Shown: positions 50,133-59,428, counted from the first letter of the stretch. The stretch is 64,000 bases of DNA from JAGVPT01 sp963772165 (GCA_963772165.1 CAVYWA010000011.1:62001-126000); one strand, 5' to 3'. Numbers and translations are program-made. Notes: generated by a model not told the origin, from the sequence alone.

Positions 50133-51041
50133 CTATTTCAGCCATCGTTCGAAAAATCCGGCGACACGTTCTTCGTACTCTTTTTGAGCGATATTGTGGA
50201 TGTCGGTATGATTCGCTCCGTCGATCAAATACAATTCCTTCGGCTCATGAGCGTTAGCAAAGAGCTGCTCGCTGTACTGATACTTGATCCGCCCATCCTT
50301 TTTCCCATGAATAAAAAGAATGGGGACATTCACCGTCGCGAGCGAGCGGAGCGGTGATACATCGTGATGGCTGAAATGTGCGATGTGTTCCGACCGTTTC
50401 ATCGCTACGTTCCGGAGAAAATGCCACGGCATCCACAATAAACGTTTCTGGTAATCAACGGTGATGGTTCTCAAACTTGTAAAACACCCCTCCGCAACCA
50501 CGGCGCTGATGCGCGGCTCCACGCCGGCCGCCTGAACGGCAATCGCAGCGCCCATCGACGTTCCGAAGAGGCCTATTTTACCCAGGGCGGATTTCTCCCG
50601 TTCTGCCAATACATCAATCGCTTTCGACACGTCGAATTTTTCGTAGTATCCGTACGTGCAGTACCGTCCCCCGCTCTTCCCGTGAGCCCGCGAATCGTAC
50701 ATCATGACGTTGAAATGCCGCGAATGAAAAACCTGCGCCAGCCGCAGCCCGCTGATCTTGTTGTCGCCGACGCCGTGCATGTAAAAAATCGTCCCATGGA
50801 CCGGCTCTTCCGCCGGGATGAACCATGCGTGAAGGCGCTGCTTGTCTCGATTGATGAACCAAAATTCTTCGAAAGAGAGTTGAAGGTCGGCAGGGGAAAG
50901 TGGTTCGCCGCGCTCTTTATAGAACGCTTCGTCGCGGCGGCGCGGGTTCAACACCATAATTGGGCCGATGGCGAAGATCACAAGCGTGGCCGCAAAAGCA
51001 AAAGCAATAATGGCGAGAAAAAGCCCTGCAATGAAGGTCAT
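50133..51041 (-). CDS. Membrane-anchored alpha/beta hydrolase
   Basis: 302 residues with an N-terminal hydrophobic helix (FIAGLFLAIIAFAFAATLVIF), then an alpha/beta hydrolase: FYMHGVGDNK (oxyanion), YDSRAHGKS, nucleophile in LFGTSMGAAIAV, Asp in FIHGKKDGRI and His in IDGANHTDI. Resembles the BAAT/serine aminopeptidase-like group of lysophospholipase or peptidase function. Its start overlaps the aminotransferase stop by four bases. Confidence 0.85.
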   Translation of the reverse strand: MTFIAGLFLAIIAFAFAATLVIFAIGPIMVLNPRRRDEAFYKERGEPLSPADLQLSFEEFWFINRDKQRLHAWFIPAEEPVHGTIFYMHGVGDNKISGLRLAQVFHSRHFNVMMYDSRAHGKSGGRYCTYGYYEKFDVSKAIDVLAEREKSALGKIGLFGTSMGAAIAVQAAGVEPRISAVVAEGCFTSLRTITVDYQKRLLWMPWHFLRNVAMKRSEHIAHFSHHDVSPLRSLATVNVPILFIHGKKDGRIKYQYSEQLFANAHEPKELYLIDGANHTDIHNIAQKEYEERVAGFFERWLK

Positions 51042-52192
51042 GCCGCTGCCGTTTTCCTGTAGTGGAGAAGGACGGAATGAAGCGCCGCCGCCTCATCGGG
51101 CGAGTTGTAAAAATGAGGAGAAACGCGAATCATTCCCTCGCGAAGAGAAACGATGATATTTTCTTTTGCCAGGGTATCGAACAATTGTCCGGCGTGGGGG
51201 CATTTAAATGTGACGATGCCGGCCCGCTTCGAGTGATCCCGTGGTGTGACAACTTCGAAGCCCGCGTCGTCAACAGCCGCGATGACAAGTTCGGTCATTC
51301 GGAGAAGATGTTCCTGAATGTGAGCGATGCCGACCTCGAGCAACGTTGCTGTCGATTCACATAATGCAACGATGCCGGCATAATTCTGGGTGCCGTTTTC
51401 GTAGCGCCGGGCCGTTTCATCAAAAGCGATTCGATAGTTGAAAAAATCCCCGAAGAAATTTTTATTGCTCGTCCACCCCGCATACGCCTGGTGAATGTGT
51501 TGCTGCAATTCCTCCGATACATAAATGAAACCGATGCCCATCAACCCCATCAGCCACTTTGGGGCTCCGCATGAAAGGAAATCGATGTTTGCCGACCGCA
51601 CGCTAAGCGGCGAGGCGCCGAGCCCCTGAATCGCATCGACGCAGAAAATGATCCCATGTTTTTTACATACCCTGCCGATGGCGTCGAGGTCTGCACGAAA
51701 GCCTGTAAGGAATTGAACAAAGCTCAGGGAGAGAAGCCGTGTCCGGGGAGTGATGAGCTGTTCGATGCGTTCTGCAGTAATTTCTCCGCTTCGTGTTTCG
51801 AGAAAATCGATTTCGACACCATGGCGCCTGAGGTTGATAAACGGGACGATGTTTGACGGAAATTCGCTGTCATTCAGAATAATCCGGTCCCCGGTGTGCC
51901 ATTCCAAGCCCGCGGCCAGGACATTCAAACCGTCCGATGTATTTCCGACAAAGGCGATTCGATCTGCCGTTGTGCCGATCATCGTGGCAAGATTCTGCTT
52001 CGTTTTTGCTGCAATCGGAAGCGATGAGACATATGTGTCAATTTCCTCGACCGCACATCGCTGAAGGTAGCGGGCGACGGCGTCACTCACGCGAAGTGAA
52101 AGAGGACTTACCGCCGCATGGTTCATCCAAATTTTTCCAGTGGAAAGAAAAGGGAACCATGAACGATATAAAGAGAGACTGTATTCTTCCAT
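51038..52192 (-). CDS. Class V PLP-dependent aminotransferase
   Basis: A 384-residue fold type I enzyme of the aminotransferase class V / cysteine-desulfurase-like family. The PLP Lys is in CGAPKWLMG, the Asp-x-x-Gln in CVDAIQGLGA, and N-terminal MNHAAVSPLS matches the substrate-side motif. It may act as a cysteine lyase or isopenicillin-N-epimerase-like enzyme; the conserved Cys loop of NifS/IscS is not evident, so Fe-S cluster supply is less likely. It is translationally coupled to the hydrolase downstream. Confidence 0.87.
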   Translation of the reverse strand: MEEYSLSLYRSWFPFLSTGKIWMNHAAVSPLSLRVSDAVARYLQRCAVEEIDTYVSSLPIAAKTKQNLATMIGTTADRIAFVGNTSDGLNVLAAGLEWHTGDRIILNDSEFPSNIVPFINLRRHGVEIDFLETRSGEITAERIEQLITPRTRLLSLSFVQFLTGFRADLDAIGRVCKKHGIIFCVDAIQGLGASPLSVRSANIDFLSCGAPKWLMGLMGIGFIYVSEELQQHIHQAYAGWTSNKNFFGDFFNYRIAFDETARRYENGTQNYAGIVALCESTATLLEVGIAHIQEHLLRMTELVIAAVDDAGFEVVTPRDHSKRAGIVTFKCPHAGQLFDTLAKENIIVSLREGMIRVSPHFYNSPDEAAALHSVLLHYRKTAAA

Positions 52193-52263
52193 AAGAAAGT
52201 CCGGCCCCGGGGTGCCTCGACGATAATTTTAATATAATGAGCGATGAAACCTTTAGCAAGCTT

Positions 52264-52400
52264 GGTGGTGTCTCAGTTTGGCTCGAAGAATGTCATGTCC
52301 GCGAAAGCGGGCATCCATATTGATTAAATATAAAAATGGATTCTCGCCGAGTCGAGTCTTCGACCCGCGTCCGCGAGGAATGACAAATTCTGGCACCACC
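52264..52400. repeat. Palindromic intergenic repeat, family A copy 3
   Basis: The longest copy, with terminal inverted ends GGTGGTGTCTCAGTTTG (52264) and CAAATTCTGGCACCACC (ending 52400). Its first 34 bases equal those at 2347-2380. The middle has GACTCGGC-like inner stems (GAGTCGAGTCTTCGACCC). Confidence 0.9.
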
Positions 52401-52441
52401 CTTTGATGGCTGGCTATATGCCCCGACCCGCTGCTCAAGTT

Positions 52442-52469
52442 TTGATTCTCGTCTCAATCTTTGTATATT
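52442..52469 (+). promoter_or_regulatory. Promoter of the glycosyltransferase pair
   Basis: TTGATT, a 16-base spacer and TATATT. The ATG at 52486 is 16 bases after the -10 box, leaving a leader of about ten bases and no Shine-Dalgarno site. Confidence 0.65.
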
Positions 52470-52485
52470 TTTTAAAAAAATTGTG

Positions 52486-53631
52486 ATGAGCATCTCAGAC
52501 CGACCTTTGCGTATCGCTTTAGTGCATGATTGGCTCACCGGTATGCGGGGTGGGGAAAAGTGCTTGGAGGTACTGTGCGAACTTTTCCCGGACGCGCCGA
52601 TTTACACATTGCTCCATGTCAAAGGCGCTATGTCTCCGCTCATCGAATCAAAGACAATTCATACATCGTTCCTGCAGCGCCTTCCGTTTGTCGAACGAAA
52701 GTACAGGATGTACCTTCCGCTGTTCCCCTTTGCGATTGAAGCTTTCGATTTTTCCGGCTACGATCTCCTTCTCTCGACGAGCCATTGTGTCGCAAAAGGA
52801 GCGAAGCCGCGAAACAATGCGTTGCACCTCTGTTATTGTTTTACTCCGATGCGGTACGTCTATGAAATGTATGATGAGTATTTCGGCAAGGGGCAGGCCG
52901 GAATGGCAACCCGCATGGCGATGAAGATTGCCGCGCCCCTTCTCAGGGCATGGGATAAAAAAACTGCCGGCCGGGTTCATCATTTTGTCGCGATCTCCGA
53001 GCATGTTCGGCAACGGATCCGCCGCCATTACGGGCGCGATGCGGAGATCATTTTTCCGCCTGTAGATACCGCAAAGTTTCAAGCGTCACGAACCGACGAA
53101 GGCTATTATTTAATCGTGAGTGCGCTCGTTCCTTACAAAAAAGTTGATCTTGCGGTGAAGGCGTTCAACAAGACCGGGAAGCGGTTGATCGTTGTAGGAA
53201 AGGGACCCGATGAAGAGAAACTTCGGCGGCTTGCAAAGCCCAACGTCGAATTTGTCGGGTGGAAAAGCGATGATGAACTCGCTTCTTTGTATGGAGGCTG
53301 CACGGCGTTAGTGTTTCCCGGAGAAGAAGATTTCGGCATTGTCCCTCTTGAGGCTATGGCGAGCGGAAAGCCTGTTATTGCATATGGAAAGGGCGGCGCG
53401 TTGGAAACAGTGCGGGATGGTATAACGGGTATTTTTTTTTATGAGCAGACGACCGAAGCTCTGGAAAACGCAGTTTCGAAGACGGTGCAGATGCGGTTCG
53501 ATCCGGAAAAAATTCGAAACAGGGCGCTCCAGTTTTCGCGCGGCATCTACAAAGACGCTATGAAGAAGTTTATCGATGAAAAAATAGAAGCTCACGCCAG
53601 GGCAATGAAACATCTGCCGACTGAAGTTTAG
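52486..53631 (+). CDS. Glycosyltransferase family 4 (GT-B fold)
   Basis: 381 residues: N-terminal HDWLTGMRGGEKCLEVL, linker, and the C-terminal donor site VSALVPYKKVDLAVKAF, VVGKGPDEEKL and FPGEEDFGIVPLEAMASGKPV (the EX7E motif). It transfers a sugar from a nucleotide sugar to a glycan or lipid acceptor, probably for surface polysaccharide. The next gene is a membrane GT39-like transferase, 12 bases away. Confidence 0.9.
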   Translation: MSISDRPLRIALVHDWLTGMRGGEKCLEVLCELFPDAPIYTLLHVKGAMSPLIESKTIHTSFLQRLPFVERKYRMYLPLFPFAIEAFDFSGYDLLLSTSHCVAKGAKPRNNALHLCYCFTPMRYVYEMYDEYFGKGQAGMATRMAMKIAAPLLRAWDKKTAGRVHHFVAISEHVRQRIRRHYGRDAEIIFPPVDTAKFQASRTDEGYYLIVSALVPYKKVDLAVKAFNKTGKRLIVVGKGPDEEKLRRLAKPNVEFVGWKSDDELASLYGGCTALVFPGEEDFGIVPLEAMASGKPVIAYGKGGALETVRDGITGIFFYEQTTEALENAVSKTVQMRFDPEKIRNRALQFSRGIYKDAMKKFIDEKIEAHARAMKHLPTEV

Positions 53632-53643
53632 GATTGTCACTGT

Positions 53644-55080
53644 ATGAATTCCTTCGCTGCCACTTCTGCGAATCGTCATCTTCTTCTCGGAATTATTGTC
53701 GTAGCCGTTATCCTGCGTGTTGGCACGATAGCATTGTTCCATCCGCCGCTTATTTCGGATGACAAAGACTATGATGCGATTGCGCGGTCGCTTGTACGCG
53801 GTGATGGTTTCACGTTGGATGGCAATCCAACCGCATACCGTCTTCCGGGTTATCCTCTCCTTCTTGCCACCACCTACGCTGTGTTTGGGGACTCGAAGAC
53901 ACCGATAAGGATGCTCCAAGTGACCGCCGATGTCATTTCTTGTCTCCTGCTATTCGGCATCGGGAAAAAAATGTTTTCCGAAAGAGTCGGGTTGTTGGCG
54001 GCGGCGATGCTCGCCTTCTTCCCGATACAAATATTGTACGTTTCTCATTTGATGACCGAGACGATCTTTACGACGATCCTGTTGCTCATCGTTTGGATCG
54101 TCGTCGGAGAAAATGAATCGTACGGGCGGGCACAGTGCATTTTTATCGGCGTCTTGACCGGGCTTGGGATGCTCATGCGGACGACCATAGCTTTCATGCC
54201 GGTGGTGATTTTTTTGTACCGCTGGAGAGCCGGAACCCCTTTGAAAACAAATGTGCGGTGGCTGGCCATTGTTGCCGCAGCGGCGTTCATTACGGTTTCG
54301 CCATGGCTTATCCGAAATTATGCCGTGTTTCACAGGGCGTCGTTTACGAGCAATGCAGGCGTAAATTTCTGGATGGGAAACCATGCAGGGGCAAGCGGTG
54401 CATACTCATTTCCAAAAGGGAACAATCCTCTTATCGCGGTCCAGGATGATTTTGACCGTTCAGACCTTGGGTTCAAACTCGGCTTTGAGTTTATCCGCAC
54501 GCATCCGTTCGAGTCCGTTGTTATAGAGGGGAAAAAGTTTGCTCACTTTTTCGCCGCCGACTACTGGCTTCTCACGACGATGGAGTACAAACCCGAATGG
54601 GCCTCCGAGCAAAATGCTGCAGCAGTATTCGCCCAGCTTTCGATTGTGGACATCCTCATCCTTCACCTGCCGTATGCAGCCGTTCTGCTGTTAGGAACAT
54701 TCGGGCTGATTTGTCCGGCGGGCAACGATGAAAAAAAAATCTTCTTCCTTCGCGCGCTTCTTCTGTACTGGCTTGCCGTTCATTTGGTTTTTTATGCCGA
54801 CGCTCGTTACCGGTTTCCGATAGTGCCGATTTTTGTTCTTGCAGCCGCATACGCATGGTGTATTTTGCGTGAAAAAACTTTTCAACGACCGAAAACGCGA
54901 TTGCTGGCCTTCACACTTCTCTGTCTCCTCTATATCGCCGGCTGGCTCGGTGAGGTGATCACCCTTCGCTCAAAAGCGGTCAGCCCCCCATCTGCCCCGG
55001 CACAAATTTTTTTAAAAAGCGAGCAAGGCGATAGTTCCCAGATGCCGGTCTTCCAATCTTCCACCCCAAAAACTCGTTGA
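53644..55080 (+). CDS. ArnT/PMT-like membrane glycosyltransferase (GT39 type)
   Basis: 478 residues with about ten hydrophobic helices. The first periplasmic loop SDDKDYDAIARSLVRGDGF has the Asp pair of the polyprenyl-phosphate-sugar using GT39/GT83 group, and AYRLPGYPLLLA follows. It probably moves a sugar from a lipid carrier to a protein or lipid on the outer face of the inner membrane. It is in one operon with the GT4 gene. Confidence 0.85.
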   Translation: MNSFAATSANRHLLLGIIVVAVILRVGTIALFHPPLISDDKDYDAIARSLVRGDGFTLDGNPTAYRLPGYPLLLATTYAVFGDSKTPIRMLQVTADVISCLLLFGIGKKMFSERVGLLAAAMLAFFPIQILYVSHLMTETIFTTILLLIVWIVVGENESYGRAQCIFIGVLTGLGMLMRTTIAFMPVVIFLYRWRAGTPLKTNVRWLAIVAAAAFITVSPWLIRNYAVFHRASFTSNAGVNFWMGNHAGASGAYSFPKGNNPLIAVQDDFDRSDLGFKLGFEFIRTHPFESVVIEGKKFAHFFAADYWLLTTMEYKPEWASEQNAAAVFAQLSIVDILILHLPYAAVLLLGTFGLICPAGNDEKKIFFLRALLLYWLAVHLVFYADARYRFPIVPIFVLAAAYAWCILREKTFQRPKTRLLAFTLLCLLYIAGWLGEVITLRSKAVSPPSAPAQIFLKSEQGDSSQMPVFQSSTPKTR

Positions 55081-55105
55081 CATTGTAGCACACCTTCAGT
55101 ATATT
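55077..55105 (+). promoter_or_regulatory. Consensus promoter of the M23-bactofilin-atp run
   Basis: TTGACA, exactly 17 bases, TATATT; it begins within the last codons of the preceding gene and lies 63 bases before the M23 start. The best promoter in the window. Confidence 0.75.
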
Positions 55106-55168
55106 TATAGTTCAATTCTTGATTTTGTCAAGAAAAATGGCTGGTAATTGATCGGAAAGCCGAAAACG

Positions 55169-56062
55169 ATGTCAGCTGAGCGTGATCATCACAGAACAAA
55201 AGAGCACAAGTTTCAGATTCTCGTCATTCCGCAGGGAGACGCGGGGGAAAAACGGTCGTTCGCTCTCACGACCGGGCGGATCATCGCCATCGTCGGCGGG
55301 TTTGTCGCAGTAATTTTGGTTGCTGTCGTTTTGCTTCTCGGCTACACACCGCTCGGGGTCCTGGTTCCGGTTTCGAACACTGAAATTCAGCAACGCTACG
55401 GGATCCAGTTGTATGAATTACAAACGCGGCTCAGCAAGGTTTCTGAAGAGTTTATTGTTCTACGGGAGTACAATCGCAAGCTGCGGGCTGCTCTCGGTGA
55501 AAATTTGAATAAAGACACTGTTTCATCTTCAATTGCTTCGAACGAGGAAATTATTGCGCCTCCTCAAGGAGCAGCTCCGGACGCGCAACAGCAAGCTACG
55601 GTTGAGCCTCAACCGAGGACCGAAAATGCGGCGTATGGGTTCACGCCGCAACGTGTGTCGGCAAACAAACCGTTTCAAGCGGCGTTTCCGTTGTACCCTC
55701 CCGTGGTCGGGTATGTTTCCCAGGGGTTTGACGATGCGCGGAAGCATTATGGGATTGATTACGCAGGCCGGCGTGGCTCGATTATTAGTGCGGCAGCCGA
55801 CGGGTATGTCATCTTTTCGGGATGGACGTATGACGATGGCAACATGATTATTCTTTCCCATGGCAGCGGCTATTTCACGATCTACAAACATAACCAGTCG
55901 CTGCTGAAATCTACCAGCGAGTTTGTCAAACGAGGAGAGCCGATAGCCCTTCTCGGAAATTCGGGAAACACGAGCTATGGTCCCCATCTTCATTTCGAGC
56001 TGTGGAAGGACGGCCAGCCGCAAAACCCGGATGAATACATGATAGCAATCGAATCTATGTGA
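55169..56062 (+). CDS. M23-family peptidoglycan endopeptidase, membrane-anchored
   Basis: 297 residues. A cytoplasmic start, one membrane helix (IIAIVGGFVAVILVAVVLLL, about residues 38-57), a short coiled coil (LYELQTRLSKVSEEF) and the LytM/M23 zinc domain: HYGIDYAGRRG, ILSHGSGYFTIYKHN and GPHLHFELWKDG, with the HxH and other ligands all present. The ATG at 55169 is chosen with GGAAAG nine bases before; a TTG at 55148 is also in frame. Adjacent to bactofilin, as in cell-shape modules elsewhere. Confidence 0.9.
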   Translation: MSAERDHHRTKEHKFQILVIPQGDAGEKRSFALTTGRIIAIVGGFVAVILVAVVLLLGYTPLGVLVPVSNTEIQQRYGIQLYELQTRLSKVSEEFIVLREYNRKLRAALGENLNKDTVSSSIASNEEIIAPPQGAAPDAQQQATVEPQPRTENAAYGFTPQRVSANKPFQAAFPLYPPVVGYVSQGFDDARKHYGIDYAGRRGSIISAAADGYVIFSGWTYDDGNMIILSHGSGYFTIYKHNQSLLKSTSEFVKRGEPIALLGNSGNTSYGPHLHFELWKDGQPQNPDEYMIAIESM

Positions 56063-56077
56063 GCAAGGAACGCCGCC

Positions 56078-56446
56078 ATGGCTGAAAAGAATGCTGTAAA
56101 AGAGTTGAACCTTATCGGTTCAGGAACGACCGTCGAAGGAAAAATCCGGACGCAAGGGAATATTCGAATCGACGGGAAGATGATGGGTGAGCTCCACGCT
56201 GCGGAAAATGTTGCGGTGGGATTGACCGGCGAAATTGAGGGGAACATCAATGGGAAGAACGTTACCGTCGGCGGAAAGATTCGCGGCAATATTATCGCGG
56301 TCGATAAGCTCGTTTTCGAGGGAAAGGCGGTCGTCCGCGGCGATATTCGGTCCGCACGCCTGGTGATTGACGAAGGGGCGGTCTTCGACGGGAAAATTTC
56401 GATGACGGATGCGCGTTCTGCGAATCATGACGTCCAAAAATATTAA
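56078..56446 (+). CDS. Bactofilin
   Basis: 122 residues with the beta-helical bactofilin core (NLIGSGTTVEGKI, IRIDGKMMGEL, GGKIRGNIIAVDKL, FEGKAVVRGDI). Bactofilins polymerise without nucleotides and often guide M23 hydrolases in cell shape; the neighbour fits that. It is 15 bases after the M23 gene and 12 bases before the ATP synthase genes. Confidence 0.93.
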   Translation: MAEKNAVKELNLIGSGTTVEGKIRTQGNIRIDGKMMGELHAAENVAVGLTGEIEGNINGKNVTVGGKIRGNIIAVDKLVFEGKAVVRGDIRSARLVIDEGAVFDGKISMTDARSANHDVQKY

Positions 56447-56458
56447 GCGCGTGAGACA

Positions 56459-56740
56459 ATGGAACAGCAGGATAAAAAGCTGTTCGAAGGCGCTCGCAAT
56501 GTGTTCCTGGATTTCGGTCCGTTTCTAACACTGGGCATTCAACTTGCTTTATCCATTGTTGTCTTTTTTTTCCTCGGGAAATGGCTGGACGGCCGGTTCA
56601 ACACGTCACCGTGGTTGATGTTCATCGGATTACTTTTCGGTGCAGTTGGCGGAATGGTGAAATTCATAACTTCTGTCATGAAGTTAGGTCAACAGCAAGA
56701 CGCATTGGATGCAGAACGAAAACAACACAAGAAAGTTTGA
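56459..56740 (+). CDS. AtpZ/AtpI-like F0 accessory protein
   Basis: 93 residues with two membrane helices (LTLGIQLALSIVVFFFLGKWLDG; MFIGLLFGAVGGMVKFI), as in the AtpZ group of small proteins at the head of ATP synthase operons. It is thought to help Mg2+ handling or rotor assembly. It overlaps the next gene by 32 bases. Confidence 0.8.
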   Translation: MEQQDKKLFEGARNVFLDFGPFLTLGIQLALSIVVFFFLGKWLDGRFNTSPWLMFIGLLFGAVGGMVKFITSVMKLGQQQDALDAERKQHKKV

Positions 56741-57119
56741 TGTCTCTTTTCCACGTCAAATCGCCGTTGTTGTTCTCCTGAGTGCTCTTCTCTCTGTGTA
56801 TCCGCTTTTTGCTTTTGCTTCGGCAGAAGTTATTCGCGCTTGCGTTGCAGGGGTGACGATAAGCTTGGCGAACGTGCTGGCCGGTTACGCGGCGATTGAA
56901 TACTCGATCGATAAATCGTATACGGTATTCCTGAAAGTGGTGCTCGGCGGAATGGGGTTTCGAATGCTGGTGATGCTTGGAGCCCTGCTGATGTTGATAG
57001 AGGTTTTTCATTTTCACGCCCTGCCTCTGGTCGTTTCGCTGATGGGATTTTATGTTCTGTTTTTGATTCTCGAAGTGATGTTCATGCAAAAGAAATTGGG
57101 CAATAAAACCGAAGGATAA
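56709..57119 (+). CDS. atpI: AtpI-like ATP synthase subunit I
   Basis: 136 residues with about four membrane helices; position and size fit AtpI, the assembly factor for the c-ring. Sequence itself is poorly conserved in this family, so the assignment rests mainly on context. The ATG lies inside atpZ; an A/T-rich AGAACG lies upstream. Confidence 0.65.
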   Translation: MQNENNTRKFDVSFPRQIAVVVLLSALLSVYPLFAFASAEVIRACVAGVTISLANVLAGYAAIEYSIDKSYTVFLKVVLGGMGFRMLVMLGALLMLIEVFHFHALPLVVSLMGFYVLFLILEVMFMQKKLGNKTEG

Positions 57120-57123
57120 TTCA

Positions 57124-58056
57124 GTGGCATCGTTTTTTCTTCTAGACACTCAAGCTGCGGCTCATGCAGCCGCCGATTCTGCCGCCGTTATCGCCGACAC
57201 TGCCCGCGTTTCCGCTGTGCATGAGGAGAGCGAAAATCTTTTCACGCATCTTCTTAAACACGTTCAGGATGCGCACGAGCTCGAGACCCCGTTCGGACGC
57301 ATCGAGCTTCCGCATCTTCACCTTTTCGGGATCGACATGTCGATAACGAAACACGTTGTTTTTTTATGGCTCGCCGCGGTCATGCTCATCGTTATCCTGG
57401 CCGTTGTTGCGCGGAAAAATAAAAAGCATGCCGTTCCGACAGGCTTCGGCAACCTTATCGAAGTTTTCGTCGTTTTTGTCCGCGATGAGATCGCACTCCC
57501 TAATATGGGGCCGGGCGGACTTAAATATCTTCCGTACCTGTTGACAACTTTCTTTTTTATCCTTTTGATGAACTTGCTGGGGCTCGTACCCTACGGCGCT
57601 TCGGCCACTGGAAACGTCAGCGTGACCGCTGGCCTTGCGGTGATTGCCTATATCATGATCCAGGCGTCTGCGATTCGCACACAGGGTCTCGTCCATTATT
57701 TTGAGCATTTTACCGGCGGCGTCCATTGGATCTTATGGCCTATCATGGTTCCGATCGAAATTCTCGGAACGTTCACCAAAGCTTTTGCATTGTGTGTTCG
57801 TTTGTTCGCGAATATGACTGCCGGCCACATCGTTATCGTATCACTGCTCGGATTGATCTTTGTGTTTGGGAAATTATCTCCGGCGCTGGGATACACAGTC
57901 TCGGTACCGTCCGTCCTTTTCACACTCGGGATCGATCTTCTTGAGCTTTTTGTTGCGTTCCTCCAGGCATATATTTTTACAATGCTGACGTCGCTCTTTA
58001 TGGGGCTCGGGATGCAGGTTGAAAGCCATGACGCCCATGAAGAACATGCGCACTAA
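57124..58056 (+). CDS. atpB: ATP synthase subunit a
   Basis: A 310-residue membrane protein of the F0 sector that forms the proton half-channels next to the c-ring. The conserved Arg is in CVRLFANMTAGHIV, and LMNLLGLVPYGA and the C-terminal LELFVAFLQAYIFTML are typical. The first 60 residues (Ala-rich, then charged) extend beyond the common core. GTG start, four bases after atpI. Confidence 0.95.
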   Translation: MASFFLLDTQAAAHAAADSAAVIADTARVSAVHEESENLFTHLLKHVQDAHELETPFGRIELPHLHLFGIDMSITKHVVFLWLAAVMLIVILAVVARKNKKHAVPTGFGNLIEVFVVFVRDEIALPNMGPGGLKYLPYLLTTFFFILLMNLLGLVPYGASATGNVSVTAGLAVIAYIMIQASAIRTQGLVHYFEHFTGGVHWILWPIMVPIEILGTFTKAFALCVRLFANMTAGHIVIVSLLGLIFVFGKLSPALGYTVSVPSVLFTLGIDLLELFVAFLQAYIFTMLTSLFMGLGMQVESHDAHEEHAH

Positions 58057-58112
58057 AATTCTAGAGATCATCGTTCACTATTTACACCATTTACACTTAT
58101 AGGAGAAATATA

Positions 58113-58370
58113 ATGGAAGCAAATCCAATTGAAGTCGCGAAAGCCGTAGCAACACAGTGGGGATATTTAGCAGCCGGATTCGGCGCCGCCATCACCGTTG
58201 TCGGAGCGGGCCTTGGAATCGGCAAGCTCGCCGCAGCGGCGATGGAAGCCAGCGGCCGTCAGCCGGAAGTTGCCGGCCAGGTCAGAACGTCGATGTTGAT
58301 TGCAGCAGCGCTTATTGAAGGAGTCACCTTTTTTGCGCTGGCGATCTGCATTATTCTTGCAACCAAGTAA
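58113..58370 (+). CDS. atpE: ATP synthase subunit c
   Basis: 85 residues, two helices joined by the GRQPE loop. The ion-binding Glu is in AALIEGVTFFAL. The residue that is Gln in sodium-binding rings is Ile here and the residue after Glu is Gly, so it reads as a proton-type ring. AGGAG lies seven bases before the ATG. Confidence 0.95.
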   Translation: MEANPIEVAKAVATQWGYLAAGFGAAITVVGAGLGIGKLAAAAMEASGRQPEVAGQVRTSMLIAAALIEGVTFFALAICIILATK

Positions 58371-58388
58371 AACTCAACAGGGATCGAT

Positions 58389-58874
58389 ATGTTAGACATC
58401 AATCCGGGACTCATCCTCTGGACGATCATTACCTTTATTCTCCTGCTCTTCATCCTTGGCAAGGTAGCGTGGAAGCCGCTGATGAGCGCTTTACAGGCGC
58501 GGGAGCAAGGCATCCGCGATGCACTCCTCAAGGCTGAAGAAGCGAGAAAGGAATCTGAACGGCTGCTTGCGGAAAACACGATGGCAGTGAAGCGGGCGAA
58601 CGAAGAAACATCGCGCATTCTCAAAGAAGGACGCGACTTAGCCGAACAGATGAAGAATGAAATTGTTGCCAAAGCCCACGAAAGCACAAAAACGATGATG
58701 GAAGAGGCGAAAGAAGATATCCAACGCGAAAAGGAAACAGCACTTCTTCAATTGAAGAACGAAGTTGCCGACCTTGCGGTGAATGCCGCCGAAAAGATCA
58801 TCGATGAAACGCTTGATGAGGCAAAACAAAAAAAACTCGTTGACAAAGTCCTCCAATCGCTCCCGAAGAATTGA
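58389..58874 (+). CDS. atpF: ATP synthase subunit b
   Basis: 161 residues: one N-terminal membrane helix (LILWTIITFILLLFILGKVAW) and a long charged coiled coil that forms the peripheral stalk. Its stop overlaps the atpH ATG (TGATG). Confidence 0.95.
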   Translation: MLDINPGLILWTIITFILLLFILGKVAWKPLMSALQAREQGIRDALLKAEEARKESERLLAENTMAVKRANEETSRILKEGRDLAEQMKNEIVAKAHESTKTMMEEAKEDIQREKETALLQLKNEVADLAVNAAEKIIDETLDEAKQKKLVDKVLQSLPKN

Positions 58875-59428
58875 TGAGTAACCTGAGAGTTGCAAAACGA
58901 TACGCGTCCGCTTTGATGGCGTTGACCGGTGAAGCGAAGAAACCCGAGGCAATCGCCGACGACCTGTTGACAGTTCAATCGACGGTCAAGTCGTCCAGAG
59001 AGCTCCGTTCGCTATTGGCAAGCCCCGTTGTTTCAAAGGAAAAGAAAAAGGCCGTGATAGCAGAAATTTTCGGCAAAAAAATCGGCGCGGCGGTGAATCA
59101 ATATCTTGCTGCGATCATAGAAAAAAGGCGCGAAGACGTTTTACCCGAAGTGCTCGAACAATATTTTCTCCTTCGGGACGAACAGCTCGGCATCGTTTCG
59201 GTTGATGTCCGTTCGGCAGTAAAGTTTTCTGCAGAGCAGGAAAAATCATTGATACGGCAATTGGAATCGTATACACAAAAGAAAGTCCGTGTCTCGTTCA
59301 GCCTCGACAAAATTCTCAAGGGAGGCTTCGTTGCAAAAGTTGGGGACACAACACTGGATGGAAGCATCCGTCGCCAGCTTGAGCTTTTACGCTCACGGCT
59401 GAAAGACGGTTCTGTCTCGAAGAATTAA
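58874..59428 (+). CDS. atpH: ATP synthase subunit delta
   Basis: 184 residues, soluble, linking the b stalk to the alpha/beta crown. Landmarks: KRYASALMALTGE at the start and GGFVAKVGDTTLDGSIRRQL at the end. The ATG at 58874 overlaps the atpF stop; a TTG lies one codon upstream. Confidence 0.94.
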   Translation: MSNLRVAKRYASALMALTGEAKKPEAIADDLLTVQSTVKSSRELRSLLASPVVSKEKKKAVIAEIFGKKIGAAVNQYLAAIIEKRREDVLPEVLEQYFLLRDEQLGIVSVDVRSAVKFSAEQEKSLIRQLESYTQKKVRVSFSLDKILKGGFVAKVGDTTLDGSIRRQLELLRSRLKDGSVSKN

